Assembly (NCBI GenBank): GCA_002077045.2
Contig: KZ111140.1
Span: forward strand, 62,001 to 126,000
From: Rachicladosporium sp. CCFEE 5018
Taxonomy: Eukaryota > Ascomycota > Dothideomycetes > Cladosporiales > Cladosporiaceae
Reading direction: 5' to 3'
Length of the DNA: 64,000 nucleotides
Of this stretch, positions 43,736 to 55,825 are shown piece by piece. The position numbers and the translations under genes are program-made. Under the pieces are notes generated by a model that saw only the letters and a program-made list of their open reading frames with translations, was not told where the DNA came from and made no database searches. Within the stretch, counting starts at the first letter, position 1; each line of letters opens with the position of its first letter.

Positions 43736-44147
43736 ACCGCCTAACCATGAGGGCAATCAGTATCACTTCCTAGTGCACGTTTGTCTATCTAGCCCAGACG
43801 ATCCACGGCAGAGGGTCGCGGCGGCTGCTAGTAGATAAGGAAATTGTCTCGTGTCGACCTCGCGTAGGCTGTTACCAACCCAGTCGAGTACGAGCGACTC
43901 AAATAGGTCCTGCTGATTCATCACGTTGCCAACGTAGAGAGTGGTCGCTAGAGTTGGGCTACTCGGCTGGGTTCGTGACAGACCTCCAGTCAATAATGTA
44001 CGTACTCGCCGTGCATCGCAACTGATCATTCCGACTCGCGATTGGTCGGTGCTTAACATAGACCGACCTGCAGACAAAGACCATCGGTATCTGCGACAGA
44101 CGGTCTGTTTGATCGACATGGAGGCAAAGCAATGGCAAGGGACAACC
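43736..44147. other. Gene-poor stretch between two repeat sets
   Basis: No ORF with recognisable similarity and no clear repeat core. Confidence 0.35.
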
Positions 44148-44965
44148 TCGCTGCCACTGTTAGGCGTACGACGGACGCTGACGGGGGTGCAAAAGTTGTC
44201 GGTATGTACGATGGGCGCGCAGAGTATTATGCCTAGTGGTGTGCAGAGCAACGGCTTTGTGCGTCGGCGCAATTGTCTATAGACAGTAGAGACCACCGAG
44301 CCCACATCAATTATTGCCATATCTCCGTGCGCGATGACACTCAATCGTGTGGTCTTCAGATGCGTGGCCAATATCGCTGGGGTTGCGTCGTTGCGACACC
44401 GTACTCGAGGATCTGCCACGGTAGCTAGAGGACGTACAAACGTTATCGCTGTATCCGACAGGCGTGCGACCAAGAGCCAGAGTCGTCGCCGCGTGTTGGT
44501 CACGTTCCAGGAAACTGAACTGGGTCAGGCGTGGCAACCTGGAGGTCCGGTGGATATCCCATCGGCCTGTCGCTGTGCCCCATACTATGCACGCTGAAGC
44601 AGCCGATGTGCAGCGCGGTCAAGCCTGCAATCGAGGCCAAGATGATCATTGGAGATGTTATGCTGGCCGCTACTCCACGTACAAAATCTGTCGCCGTGTC
44701 CGATGGACGTGCTGCGAGCTATGCCACGTGTGGGCAAAGTGCGAGCCGTCTGCTTGGTAAGAGCCCGGAGCTGTGGCACGTTCGCGGTGAATGCAGGTAG
44801 ACATTACGGGTCTATCTTCGCACCTCGAATCTTATGTGTTGAGCCACATAGTGGCGGCACTCATAGCCCAAGATTTGCTAGTAAGTCATGAGACTTTGAT
44901 ACTGGATCTACCTGTTCGGCCGCTAGAGGACGTCGAAAAGTCATCGCCTTGCCCGACTTCGTCCA
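44148..44965. repeat. Second, more diverged set of related repeats, about 250 bp period
   Basis: Cores resembling GCTAGAGGACGTACAAA with a following TCGCCGTGTCCGA-like part occur near 44178, 44414, 44665 and 44917. They share the GTACAAA core with the array at 42985-43735, but at roughly double spacing. They may be older copies of the same array. Confidence 0.5.
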
Positions 44966-45431
44966 TAATCTGTTCTGGACATCATCTCCGACATCGACAG
45001 CTGTTGACCATTGGCGATAGAATCTCGGACGCTAGGAAGCGTCCATCGATCTCGCTCATGTCCGAGGTCGTGCATACGGGCATGGCTGCCATATGCTTGG
45101 CGCGTGGCAGTCGCGGCCATCCTTGCTCAGACAGCCGGCCAACGTGATGAGTAAACTACGAATCGACGAGTCAGAGCCAGTAGACCATGTCGTCGATCTC
45201 GCGTTGCCCGAATGCTTGGTGGGTAACCTTACAGATCGCGACTGAAGTGGCGGAAGTGAAGTTGCGAAAAATGTGCGATGATTGGGTCATGCACGACGGC
45301 CGCTAGTGGGAGGATAGCAGCGGTCGCCCTCACCGAAGAGCACGTCCTGAGCCTAGATTGCGATCGCCACGCTCACAGGAATGACCTCAATCTTGAAGAC
45401 CAACATAGTGACACAGCAGGATAGATAATGG
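44966..45431. other. Gene-poor stretch after the repeats
   Basis: Nothing recognised. Confidence 0.35.
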
Positions 45432-47364
45432 CTACGCTGTCCCATGCTCTGACAGGCATAGAGCTCGCAGAAGGATTCCTTGCGTCGGATTGGCCACTTC
45501 CAATAGTTCTCTACACGTAGTATGTAGAATACCTCGGACGACTTTTGTCTTGCGGATTCGCACTCGGAAAATGTCATTTGCCAACTTCTGGTCTTGCATT
45601 ACGAGCTCGCGGATCTTCTGACACTGTGGCTGCGCAGCGATAGCTTCCCTGTCAATTGTACACATGATGTCAGAACGCTGAGCAACGGGGTCGCTCGACA
45701 AATGATACGAGCTCACCGTTGAAATATCGTCCGTTGTAGAGCTGAGACCATTCGGAAGCGGCACAATGTCTCTCGAGTCCTTCTCTGAGACCGAGTAGAT
45801 TGAGACATGTAGGTTCGCCAGAGGGAGACCATGTCGCCAGTTCTCGCTTGCGATTAAGGTTGCAATACGAAGAGGAACATTTACCAATCTGCCTTTTGGA
45901 TGCCGGGACATTGCGTGCATTCATGGTCGCTGTATGGAGTCTCCTCTCCTCAGTCGACGCATTCGCAGCGGAACCCGCGGCGTCACTTTGCATGACAACG
46001 GGTGCTCGTGGTTTCGCATCCCCATGGACTTGCGCCAAGGACTTGAAGTGGTCACGTTGACGTTGGCAACGATATCCACAAGCCTCAATCGAGCCTCTGG
46101 ATATATTCAGTGTGTCTGGCTCCAGGTAAGGGTCATTGAAGTATCGCCAGAACGGCTCGATGTCCGATTCGGAATGTCTGTCATGTATAATTAGCCCCAA
46201 GGCATAGCCGAGTTCCTCATCCGTGGCTTCCTCAAGATCAAGCGCACAAGGAGCGGGTCTAATCGTGCGGCGGCCTCCGGCCGCAAGCATGGCTCCGAAA
46301 TTGTTGCGACCGACGCCTTTGAGGAGCACATGGCCCGCTGACCGACATACGGTCCAGCCTCGATCACCCCGGATGTTAATCCAACATATGCACCACACTG
46401 TTCAAACCCTCTTGTCCCGCTCGTTTACGGAACAAGAAGCACACTGGTGTGTCCCCACTGGTATTGATGGCGTGATGATCAGCTCTATGATCCAGGAGAA
46501 ACCGCACCACGGCAAGGTCCTTGTTCACTACGGCCTGTTGTAACGCAGTGTGACTTCTATGCGAAACGACATCGACGCTGAGTCTGACATTCTGGTGGAG
46601 TAGCTCCTTCACCAGACCAGTCTTTCCTGCGTTGACAGCGAGATGATGAGAGCTGGCGCTGACAGAAACCTGAGCTGGCAGCTATACTTGCGTCACGTAA
46701 TAATCCAAGATTTACTGCAAGGTCGATGCCAGGATTTGTGATTGTCGCAGGGTCAACTTGTACTGTATAAGCATCTCTCAGAGACTGGTATAGTTTGTAC
46801 GCATCTGTAATACACTGGAAAGCGTCACTGACGGAGGCCAACAGCGGACTACGTGTAACTTACAGGGTAGCCGAGCTGTACGAAGCATTCAACGAGAGTT
46901 TTGTATTGGCCAGGCGTTGTGCAGCTGCCAGGATGTCTCTCTCCTTGAATACCTAGCCCAGATCGCGAGCTACACAACAAAAATATGAGTGAATGTCACT
47001 GGAGCCGTTAGGAAAATTTCTCACCGAGTTTGAACCGTGCGGTTGTCGAACGTGCGTGCGGTTTAAGCCTCTTCTACAGCACTTGACATGCATCGGCGCA
47101 GACCTGCATTTGATCGTGCATGACTGCCATCACACCATGGATGTACAGCATCTGGTCCACGAAACGTGCTGTTTCAGTGTCAGCGAGCGAGCCCTGGCAT
47201 GCGAAGACCTGAGCGCTGAATGCGTCTGCGTCGTTGGTGATGGCTTTGAGTTCTTCTGGCGCGCCTTTGATATCTTGCACAAACTCCGTCAGGACTTTGG
47301 AGGATTGAAGGAATACGTTGACGACTGCGATGATCGAAGCCGCAATGGAGAGCGTATCAGCCAT
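45432..47364 (-). pseudogene. Decaying ankyrin-type gene with fungal STAND-like N-terminus
   Basis: Minus strand. From 47364 a protein opens with MADTLSIAASIIAVVNVFLQ...EELKAITNDADAFSAQVF, the N-terminal helical domain typical of fungal NACHT/ankyrin proteins. A TAG appears near 47074. Further similarity continues in other frames: ERDILAAAQRLANTKLSLN before a possible gtaagt donor near 46862, then ankyrin-like units (HHLAVNAGKTGLVKELL, TALQQAVVNKDLAVVRFLL). After a stop near 46376 another frame carries NIRGDRGWTVCRSAGH and runs to about 45670. Two or more frame breaks cannot be explained by clean introns. Either this is a pseudogene, or several introns and errors are hiding an intact gene. 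Confidence 0.5.
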
Positions 47365-48324
47365 CGCGACGACTCGGGGTGCCAACTTTCATCAACAACA
47401 TGGACTCTGATAAGATGCATGGCGGATAGGGAGCAGGATGGTGGCAGGGCAGATCTGAATCCCGCGTGCGAGGCCGCTCTACAGCCTCAGGAGGCTGAGC
47501 TACTGCAGTCCTGCATAGCTTGCAGCTAAAGCCAGCGAAGTGCTGCGCTCTTTTCATAGTGTATGCCTATCAAGGGCTATCGTGATCCGTTCACTGCAGT
47601 CTTCTTGCGAGACGTTCAGATCAATGCTAACGCTTCGAGAGGACTGCCTTGCCCGATGGAAGAAATGTTGAATCTCATCCTGTAGCGATGCCTCATAGAC
47701 CTGGACACGAGCTCTTCACCGGCTAAGTAGTGCCTCTCGCCATCTTTGCTCCTCCGCCACTCGCCGGTGCGGCACGATGAGAAAGAGTGTATGTAACCTG
47801 CCATGTTTGAGGGATCTCCAACATAACTTCTACATCCAGCCTCCCACACCCTCGAGGTTCGCCACCCACGCCAAGCATCCAGAACATTAGCCTACGCAAC
47901 GCCGAACCCTCCGCTCCGGACCAGACTCTTTCACTTCACCTAATGTCCAGCACCAAGAGGTATCATGCTCGTGGCAGTGGGTCTCTTGCTTCCATGGCAA
48001 AGTCATAGTCCGCTCCGGTCGCTTCCTGTGCAATAGCTTGGAAGCCTGAGAACGCCTCGATGCATCGCAACCAAGACTGCAATGTGCGGGTGCCGAGAGC
48101 GATGTGATGGCAATGCTTGGTTATGACCGCGCGGTGAGGTGTCCTCGCCGCTGTGCGCTGAATGTATGTAACGTGGTCGCATCTCACATACCGTGTTGAG
48201 TTACATTAACTAGCAGTTCAAAACATATCAAGAACTTGTCACACCTTTTCAGAAACTATTCCAAGACCAAAGCAACACCTCAGCGAGCATCAAGTCTACA
48301 GATCATCGGTCTCAAAACCACAGC
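47365..48324. other. Intergenic region before the small Ser-rich gene
   Basis: About 960 bp; no ORF with recognisable similarity. The last 150 bp are presumably the promoter and leader of the gene at 48325. Confidence 0.4.
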
Positions 48325-48705
48325 ATGTCTACCACCGACTCCACTCACACAGCCAGTACATCATACGCCTCTCCCCAAGCTTCAGATCGCCAGCCTCTGA
48401 TCCCTCCACCAGGCAACCCAAGCAAAACAGGCATGTCCTTCCCAGACAAGTACAACCCCTCAACATCCAATCCCTCATCAACACTCTCGCCCACAGACGC
48501 TCGTCGACAGTCTGGGGACCGTGGACGCAAGTCCTCCGAAGGCACAGAGTCTGGCCGCAGCCGGTCGAGAAGCTGGGGCGAGCACCACTTGACCGAGGAG
48601 GAAGTGATGCGCAGGAAGATGTCGGTGACGAACGTGCCGGTGAAGCATCAGGGGATCAAGGAGAAGTTCTTTACAAACAAGCTGACGCCTGACTTTTTGA
48701 AGTGA
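48325..48705 (+). CDS. Small Ser/Pro-rich hypothetical protein
   Basis: 126 residues, single exon, not recognised. The first 60 residues are Ser/Thr/Pro-rich and look disordered. The middle has Arg/Ser stretches (RSRSRSW). The C-terminal 40 residues (EEEVMRRKMSVTNVPVKHQ, then IKEKFFTNKLTPDFLK) are charged and look like a folded or conserved short domain. Codon use and a purine-rich leader with ATG in good context support a real gene. No signal peptide or membrane segment is seen. Confidence 0.65.
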   Translation: MSTTDSTHTASTSYASPQASDRQPLIPPPGNPSKTGMSFPDKYNPSTSNPSSTLSPTDARRQSGDRGRKSSEGTESGRSRSRSWGEHHLTEEEVMRRKMSVTNVPVKHQGIKEKFFTNKLTPDFLK

Positions 48706-48916
48706 AGTGGTTGCGTCGCAAGAGTCGAATTTGTAGACACGAAGAAGGATGGAGCGAGTCATATTGTGGCAAAGGATCTATGGTCTAGAAATGGACTTTG
48801 TGAAGCATTTTGTATAATACAAAAGTGTAATCTTACCAAGTACCTACCTTCGTGGTATATTCCTTGTACTCCTGCCAGCGCCCCGCTCTCGATGTAATAT
48901 ACCTGTGTCAAACTTT

Positions 48917-49554
48917 TCAACGTGCTTCATGTCCACGTATGTGCTGTTCGTGAATTTCTTCTCCATTCATCTCTTGATCGTGCTTTAATCGGTTGTTATG
49001 GCGATGATCTTTGACCTCATGGAAGGCGGCTGTGATCAGGTGGAGGAATCTGCTGAACATCAGTACTTCACTCCTCGACTAAGCATTCGAAGCCGGGCAG
49101 CTACTCACGTGCTCAAGATTGACAAGATGAAGGTCCCGTACCGCAGATTGCAGTTCAGATTCTTCGGGATGACAGGCGCCAGCTTCGATGTCCGGCAAGG
49201 TCCAGAGGATCTAGAACTCCCGCCAGGTCGCGTCAGGACAGCAACAACGATAAATGCGATGATGAACAGAACATCGAGCAGCATCATGAGCCAGCGAAGG
49301 ATCTTCGGACCACCGTGCTTGACTGTAAATTGCAGGATCATGGCGATGAGCGTATACAAAACTGCAGCGCCTGGTATGCCGAGTACTGCCTTGTTGGAAG
49401 TTGTGGTCGCTTGCTGGCCGAGACGGACGATCTTCGCAACGCGTGAGGCGAAAAGACCGAGTGAGACAACTGGCGAGAGAAACTCGATGACACGGAGGAA
49501 CTTTTGCAGCGCGCTGTTCGCTCGTGACGAGCGGAAGCTGGTGAGAAAGCCCAT
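48917..49554 (-). CDS. MARVEL-like four-helix membrane protein
   Basis: Exons 49554-49109 and 49052-48917 (coding order) encode 193 residues. The ATG at 49554 (MGFLTSFRSSRAN) starts directly before the first hydrophobic segment; an open extension upstream has no membrane-protein character. Four hydrophobic segments are visible: FLSPVVSLGLFASRV, AAVLYTLIAMILQF, LMMLLDVLFIIAFIVVAVL, and YGTFILSILST joined by splicing to RFLHLITAAFHEVKD. This layout is common to fungal MARVEL-domain proteins of the plasma membrane or endosomes. It is divergent from Pot1. Confidence 0.7.
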
Positions 49555-50550
49555 GATGTAGGTGTGAGGGTGTCTGACAGTGGGGTCGTCGATGTAGAGA
49601 GTGTTTGTCGAAGGTGAACAATAATTGAAAATAGGATGAAAGTACCTACAGTACAAGCGACTGCACTCTACACTCGCACTGCCAATTCCATGACGAGCAT
49701 CGCGGTCAGTATCGTCGAAGCATGCTACTGAAAACTTTGAGCAAGGTTGTAGGTTCTGAGATCGTGGACTAGGAACTTTGCGCAATATCATGGCTGGTGT
49801 AGGGCTAGCATGGCAGCGTACAAGCCGAACGTTAGCATGCGCTTTTGCAATGACGAAGGAAATGGAAAGGATCGAGACACAGGAGTATCGAAACACAGGG
49901 CGGCATATCTGATTGGCATGCAATGAATCAATATTGCTTGGAGTGGACCGCCAGCCAGGTTACTTTGCGATGATCGACAGGCAATGCAAGCTCCCCGAAC
50001 GTTGTAGTCGGAGGTGCCGGTGAGATGGCAGATAGCTAATTAGCTATGCTGTGGTGGATGCGGCGAACGTCGGTATATGGATGCATCAGTGCAGATCTAC
50101 TGTTTTTGCGTTAGAGCGCGGAGAGGACTGCGATCTGGCCTTGAACAACTCGTTGGCATACAGCGTCCTATTCGTGATGACGAGGTGGAGGTTGATCGCA
50201 GCTATCCAAGCTCGCTTACTAGACTGGCTCTTGCGCTTTACTCGTACGGCAGGGGAAGCGGGTCGCGCAATCGGCGTCGTATCTTGCGGCGAATAGATAC
50301 GTTGGCCGTTCGAGAAAACGATCTTGCATGAGCTAAGCTAATGAGATTGACTTGCGGGAGCAGCTCGGGCCGGAGGATCCTCTTTTGTGCAACGACGCTA
50401 TAACGCGTGCTGCTTAACGCCTGTCGACGCGACTTCACTCAGGCTTGTCTAAGTCGATGAACATGATACTTTAGCAGTCAGTACCTAGCGGACGTCCGCG
50501 GAGTATACCGTTTCTGTCGGGCGACTTGCATTCGCCATTGGCCATGAAAC
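49555..50550. other. Divergent intergenic region MARVEL-like/Pot1
   Basis: About 1 kb; short ORFs only, nothing recognised. Confidence 0.4.
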
Positions 50551-52442
50551 ATGGCGCTTCCAACCGGGTTCACTGACCTCCAAACGGCCAATAGTGCACC
50601 GCCTGGGACCATCTTGAACCTCATTGGCGTTGTCGTGGACTTTCTCCCACCAACAGTGAATCGAGCAGGACAATGGCAGACCACTATTCGCCTACAGGAC
50701 CTCAAGTTCCAGAACTCGATATATGGCGCAAAAGGCCTAGGCGTGCGTTTCTTCCGGCCTCGCGAGCTGGACATGCCCGAGGTCCATGATACTGGCGATA
50801 TCGTCTTAATCAGGAGTGTCAAGATGAACTCTTTCAACGGCCAAGTCTTCGCGATCTCGACGTTCAACACTGTCGATGTTGTCTTTCCCTACCCAGCCAT
50901 CCCATCGCCGGAATTCGCGATTACTTATACTGGTGGTAAGAAAATGCAATGTCGTGGCACTCCAGCCAGCATCAACTCCGTGTCAAGTCTGGAGCAACAG
51001 TATGTCATTGGGCTCAAGACAGCCATGTCACAGGTGATACCGAGACCGAAGTACGATGTGTCTCTGAAGGTAGGCGACGATCGCAGTAAACTGGAAAAAG
51101 GGAGGTCCACGAAGAAGCTTCAGCGCATCTGCGAGCTAGAAGACCGACGTTTTGCAGATATCTGCGGGGAAGTGATCAAGAAATTCCCGAGGCAGTATGG
51201 TGATTGTGAGCTGTATATCACCGACTACACGGAAAACAAGGCCATGTTCCACTACCGTCCACCAGAGGACATTGACAACGACGATGACACTCGACGTCAT
51301 GGTGACAAGTACGGCTACAGCGAGGGTACAAAGCGAGAGTGGCCAGGACCATTCGGCTATCGGTGTCTCAAAGTCAACTTGAAGGATCCGCATGCCTCGT
51401 TCGTGAACCAGCGCGTCAAGGAAGGTGATTTTGTTCTGCTGCAGAACGTCAAGATCAAGCTTCGCGACGGATATGACAAGCTCGAAGGAGATATGTGGCC
51501 GGATATGATGTACCCAATGAAGGTTCAGGTGCAGTTCATGGGCAAGCACGATACAACCGAGCTTAAGGAGCTCAGAGAGCGAAAGGAACTGTACTGGGCA
51601 CAGCGGCAAGCTGAGAAGGAAAGACTGGCAAATGCGAAAGCGCCGCTAAGTAAAGGGGCGAAGAAAAAAAGGCGGCAACAAGCCAAGCTTGCGGAGGAGC
51701 AGGCCGCGCGTGCCGCTGCCGGAGACCCAATGGACACAGCAGAAGAGTGAGCCGTCGTGGCGTCTAAAACCGTTTTGTCGACACTGACATGAATGTAGTC
51801 CAGTCGTCCCAGATGCAGGTCACATCAATCCGCATGTCCGCTGTTACGAACGATATACAGTCGAATACACCTTTAGCCTCGATGCTAGACGCCGAAGGCA
51901 CCAGGCGACATACGAATGAGACCCCTGACGGCAGATCCTACATCCTCCCTTTCGTCAACGCCAAGTACAGGACGCGAGTGCGTGTGATTGAGTACTTCCC
52001 TCCCGACATTGAAGACTTCGCAATTGCAGTCGAAGTCGACGAGGACGACAGCTTGCACGAGTACCCACCCTCAACGACCCAGTGGGAGTGGAGCTTCTCA
52101 TTGCACCTGGAAGCTGCCGCGGGCGGTGCGCAGTCTAACACCGGTTCGACTTGGGTCAATGTCAGCCATCAAGAAGCCCAACACCTTCTCGGTACAGGCT
52201 TCGAGTATGAGCCCTGCGATCTGCGCCGGAACCCTCGCGTTCTCAGAAAGCTAGCAGAGAAGCTGGAGATCCTCTGGGGTGATCTAGAGGAGAGGCGGAA
52301 AGCTGGCGACAACGACAAGCCCGCCAATGTGCCATTCGACTGCTACCTCCTCGAGTATGGCCTGCTCAAGGATGACGGTGATGAAAGGCGGCTCGAGGAC
52401 TGGCAACGGCGGTACATGCTGCATGGAGTTACGATTTTGTGA
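50551..52442 (+). CDS. POT1: Telomere end-binding protein Pot1, apparent frameshift
   Basis: Exon 1 50551-51746, intron 51747-51798 (gtgagc, branch-like CTGAC, tag), exon 2 51799-52442. Pot1 binds the single-stranded telomeric overhang in shelterin. The N-terminal OB fold starts with NLIGVVVDFLPPTVNRAGQW, and the second OB fold includes FGYRCLKVNLKDPHASFV and FVLLQNVKIKLRDGYDKLEG. A basic linker (KGAKKKRRQQAK) follows. Splicing gives GHINPHVRCYER, a conserved-looking motif, but the continuation (NTPLASML...GRSYILPFVNAKYRTRVRV) is in the next frame. One surplus base between about 51846 and 51865 would explain this. As read literally, the protein stops at about 51918. Confidence 0.8.
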
Positions 52443-52534
52443 GAGCTTGAGTGGGAGGGTGTGGGAAACACAAGCTGTATCTGAGAACAGCATTGGGAAA
52501 TAGGCAGGCGCATCAAGTGCTGATGCGTCATGTT

Positions 52535-55128
52535 CTACAGCACCAAATGCCCCGGACTAGGTGGCACCTCCCCCGTCGCCCAAGCCGTCATCTCACTCCC
52601 TAGCTCAAACTCGATACTTCCGCCCTCGACCATCACATCCACATGATCGAGCCAGTTCTTCGTCCACGGCTGGCCGTTAAGATTCACCGACTGCACGTAA
52701 TAGCCATTAGCATTATCGAGCCCCGTGGCAGTGATCCGCAGTGTGCGATTGCCGTTAACGGTCATGTTGATATCGCTGAACCAGGGCGAACCGATCAGGA
52801 TTGTGGTTTGCGTGACGACGGGGTAGAGCCCCAGCATTTGCCAGATGAGCCAGGAATTGAGGGCGCCTGCGTCGGAGTTGCCGGGGACGCCGAAGGGGGC
52901 GTCGTGGAAACTAAGGAGAGGGGAGTCAGTTCACGGGATCCGACAGCGACAAGTATGCAAGATGAAGACTTACTAAGTATTCGCCAGCTGTCTCGTACGC
53001 TCCACCGACTTCGCCTGCTTGTTGATGTAGTGGTACTCATACGGCGTCGCGAAGTCTGGCTCATTGCCAATGTTCATGATGGTGTTGATGGCCGCGCCGT
53101 TGGCTCCGAGGTTCTGCTGCGAGGTGTTGGGCTGGAAGATGTAGTCGAGTCGCTCTTCGAAGGCTTGCTCGCCGCCCATGAAGTCGATGAGGGTTTGCAT
53201 GTCATGGGGGATGGTGAAGGAGTATTCTGCGCTCGGTCAGTGAAACAGTACGCAGGATCAGCCGAAATAGGGACCGACCAAACGGTGTAGCTTCGTAGGA
53301 AATGTCCTGCCATTCGCATCCACCACAGAGCGCTGGATTGTAGTTAGTCAAATTGAAAGTCCCATTCGCTAGTCTGGGCGCGAGAAAGCCAGTGAAGTTC
53401 AGGGAGGTGAAATTATGAGCCCACAGATTCTGCCACTGCGCAGACCGATTCATATACTTCACCACATCTCCCGGCGCCAGATCCTTCGCCACCTGCGCAA
53501 GCGCAAAGTCATTGAGCGCATATTCCACAGTCCTAGATACTGCCCTGGTGCTTCGATCAGACGACACATACCCCAGTGGGATCCAATCGTATAGTGCACC
53601 CCTACCCTCTTTGACACTCGCCGAAGGGTCCGTGAAGCTGAACGTATTGTACGGCTGCACCTCAGCATCCTTAAGCATAGCCTGATAGCCAGCCGTCCAA
53701 TTCACCTCGCCTCGTAAGCCACGGACATAAGCATCCGCGAGGATGTTGTCGGCGTTTGAACCACCCTGTACAAGACCATTGTAATTCCCACTGCGACCAT
53801 CAGGCATGTAGCCCTCCCAGCGCCAGATGTCAATGAGAGCGCGAATCATGCTCTCATAGTAGCTCGGCTGTAGGATCTGATATAGCGTTGTCGTGCAGCG
53901 GAAGATATCCCAGGCAGTGTAGAAGTCATCCCATGACGGCTCGGCGGACTGCCAGAGCGGATTCTCGCCTGTTCGATCGCTGGGCATGAGGTGCATGAAA
54001 TACAGACTTGAGTACAGCAGGACGAGATTCGTGCGATTCTGGGAGGCGTCCGTGGGTACTTGGATCTTACTGAAGACATTCGCGTTCCACTCATCGATGG
54101 CCGCTTGAGCAGTGACTTTCACATCCCAGGATGTGATCTCGGCGTTCTTGAACGCGCAGGCCTTGTCCGCCGAGATGAAAGAGATGCCTACACGAGACCT
54201 GACGGTAGTGCTAGAGGTGTTGCTCCAAGTGAACATAGCGCCAATGCGGTCATTCAGTGGGCCGCTGGCTTCAGTGAGATTACCGTACATGGCTTGCTGG
54301 TACGGCTCGTTGCTAAAGGTGTGATATCGCTGCATTGGATCTGTGTTGCGGCCCCGAAAGGTCTGCGCTTGATCCGGTGCTTCTTCGAATTCGCCGCAGA
54401 AGAAGACGGTAAAAGGCGCGCCTTCGTTCCAGCCACCACCCCAGGTTCCGTAGCCAGTGTAGACTTTGCCGCCAGGCTGGAGCTCGATCTGGCCACCAAG
54501 GAAGACTTGCACTGCACTTCCGCCGTTCTCATCTGGTAGGTAATGCGACACATCGACAAGAACGTGCTTCTCAGATCCTTGTGGGTAAGTGTACTGCATA
54601 ATACCGCTGTGTCTCGCTCCAGATAGCTCGACTGACACGCCGCTCTCAAGCTCAGTCCTGAAGTAGCCTACGCGCGCAGTGTCGTTCCCTACGCGGCGTT
54701 GCCAGTACGTACTGTTGTCGAGGATGTTGACAGGCGCCTCGATAGTCGTCAACGGCATTTGTGCAACAACACCGTACTTAGCTGGTCCTCCAGTTCCGCT
54801 CTCATGCATCATGCTGATAGCCGTGACACGACCTTGTGGCGTGTAGCCGCCATTAAGAGTGCTGAGCGTGACATTGTCTTCGTACGTATCAATGCCCACC
54901 TTCGCGACGCCGAAAGGCACCGCGCCACCGACCTATAGGAGTGTTAGGAAAGTATGCCTTCGTTGAGAAGACAGGACCTACGAAGATGTCGCCGCCGCCA
55001 AAAGCTTGGCCAGGGTAAGGCCCTTCCGATCCGATCAAGACGTTGACGTACTGCGAGTAGTCGACCTGCGCAGCCACACTGCCGGCTAGGAACGTGCAAA
55101 TCGCAATTAGTCGGCTATGAAATGCCAT
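52535..55128 (-). CDS. Glycoside hydrolase family 92 alpha-1,2-mannosidase, secreted
   Basis: Exons in coding order: 55128-54982, 54932-53279, 53226-52974 and 52910-52535, giving 809 residues. A signal peptide (MAFHSRLIAICTFLAGSVAA) is followed by the N-terminal beta-sandwich (YVNVLIGSEGPYPGQAFGGG) and the catalytic (alpha/alpha)6 domain. The C-terminal GH92 signature is clear: NIGNEPDFATPYEYHYINKQ, then across the last intron FHDAPFGVPGNSDAGALNSW and MLGLYPV. GH92 enzymes are calcium-dependent exo-alpha-mannosidases that trim mannans or N-glycans. All introns have canonical ends. It converges on Pot1 with 92 bp between stops. Confidence 0.93.
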
Positions 55129-55825
55129 GATGAACCGAGTATAATAGTCAAGGAGAGAAAAGGGAGGAGATGATACTTAGGCTCGATTGACCGATCAGCC
55201 CTTGACGAACGAACTGACATTGATCTGGTCAGGAGCACTGGCATGGTGACATCCAGAATCGATGATCTTGTGCTTCTCGTGCGGGCAGCCGTCTCGAGTG
55301 GAGTGCATTCGGGAGGAGTGAGGGGAAGAGAGATGTCTGAAGTCTGACGTTCATGCCAAGCTACGTCACCAAAAGCTTGAATGGTTTGCGCCATCACTAC
55401 CATACAGCTAATGCCCACCCAGTCAAGCAGTGCTTCCAGGGCGCACATGGTCGTGAGCTCCAGAGTTGTTACGAGAGACTGTCTGTAGCGTCCTGCGCAC
55501 CGTCTGCGACCGATTTCGACCAGCTTGAGCAGTCCCTGAGCAGCAGCGGGACTTGGAAATCCTCCGTGGAGATTGCCGGTACAGGTAGCAATCCAGTATC
55601 GTTTCGACGCAGGCGTGAGCATCGTACCAGGCGCATGTATTGTCCGCGGTGCCAGTTGTGTGGTCTTACCTCCTCAGCGCTGGGGACAGCGCGAATGTGG
55701 TCGAGCAGGCTCGGCGCGCTGGCAGTCCTCATGCGTACCTAGCATCACTGACCAAGAGACCCGGCCACTCCACGCTCGTCGCACAGTATGTCTTCATAGT
55801 TGCGAATTTTCCCACTCCCCTCTCA
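55129..55825. other. Intergenic region Edc3/GH92
   Basis: About 700 bp carrying the GH92 promoter and Edc3 3' flank; nothing recognised. Confidence 0.4.

Noticed and set aside
43308..43766. Minus-strand ORF with repeated FVRPVAPAA-like peptides, considered as a repeat protein or peptide precursor
   Set aside because: Unit spacing is mostly not a multiple of three and the peptides fall in different frames, so the repeat is in DNA, not in one protein.
43944..44503. Minus-strand ORF in the gene-poor block
   Set aside because: No recognisable domain, low-complexity composition, and it overlaps the repeat cores.
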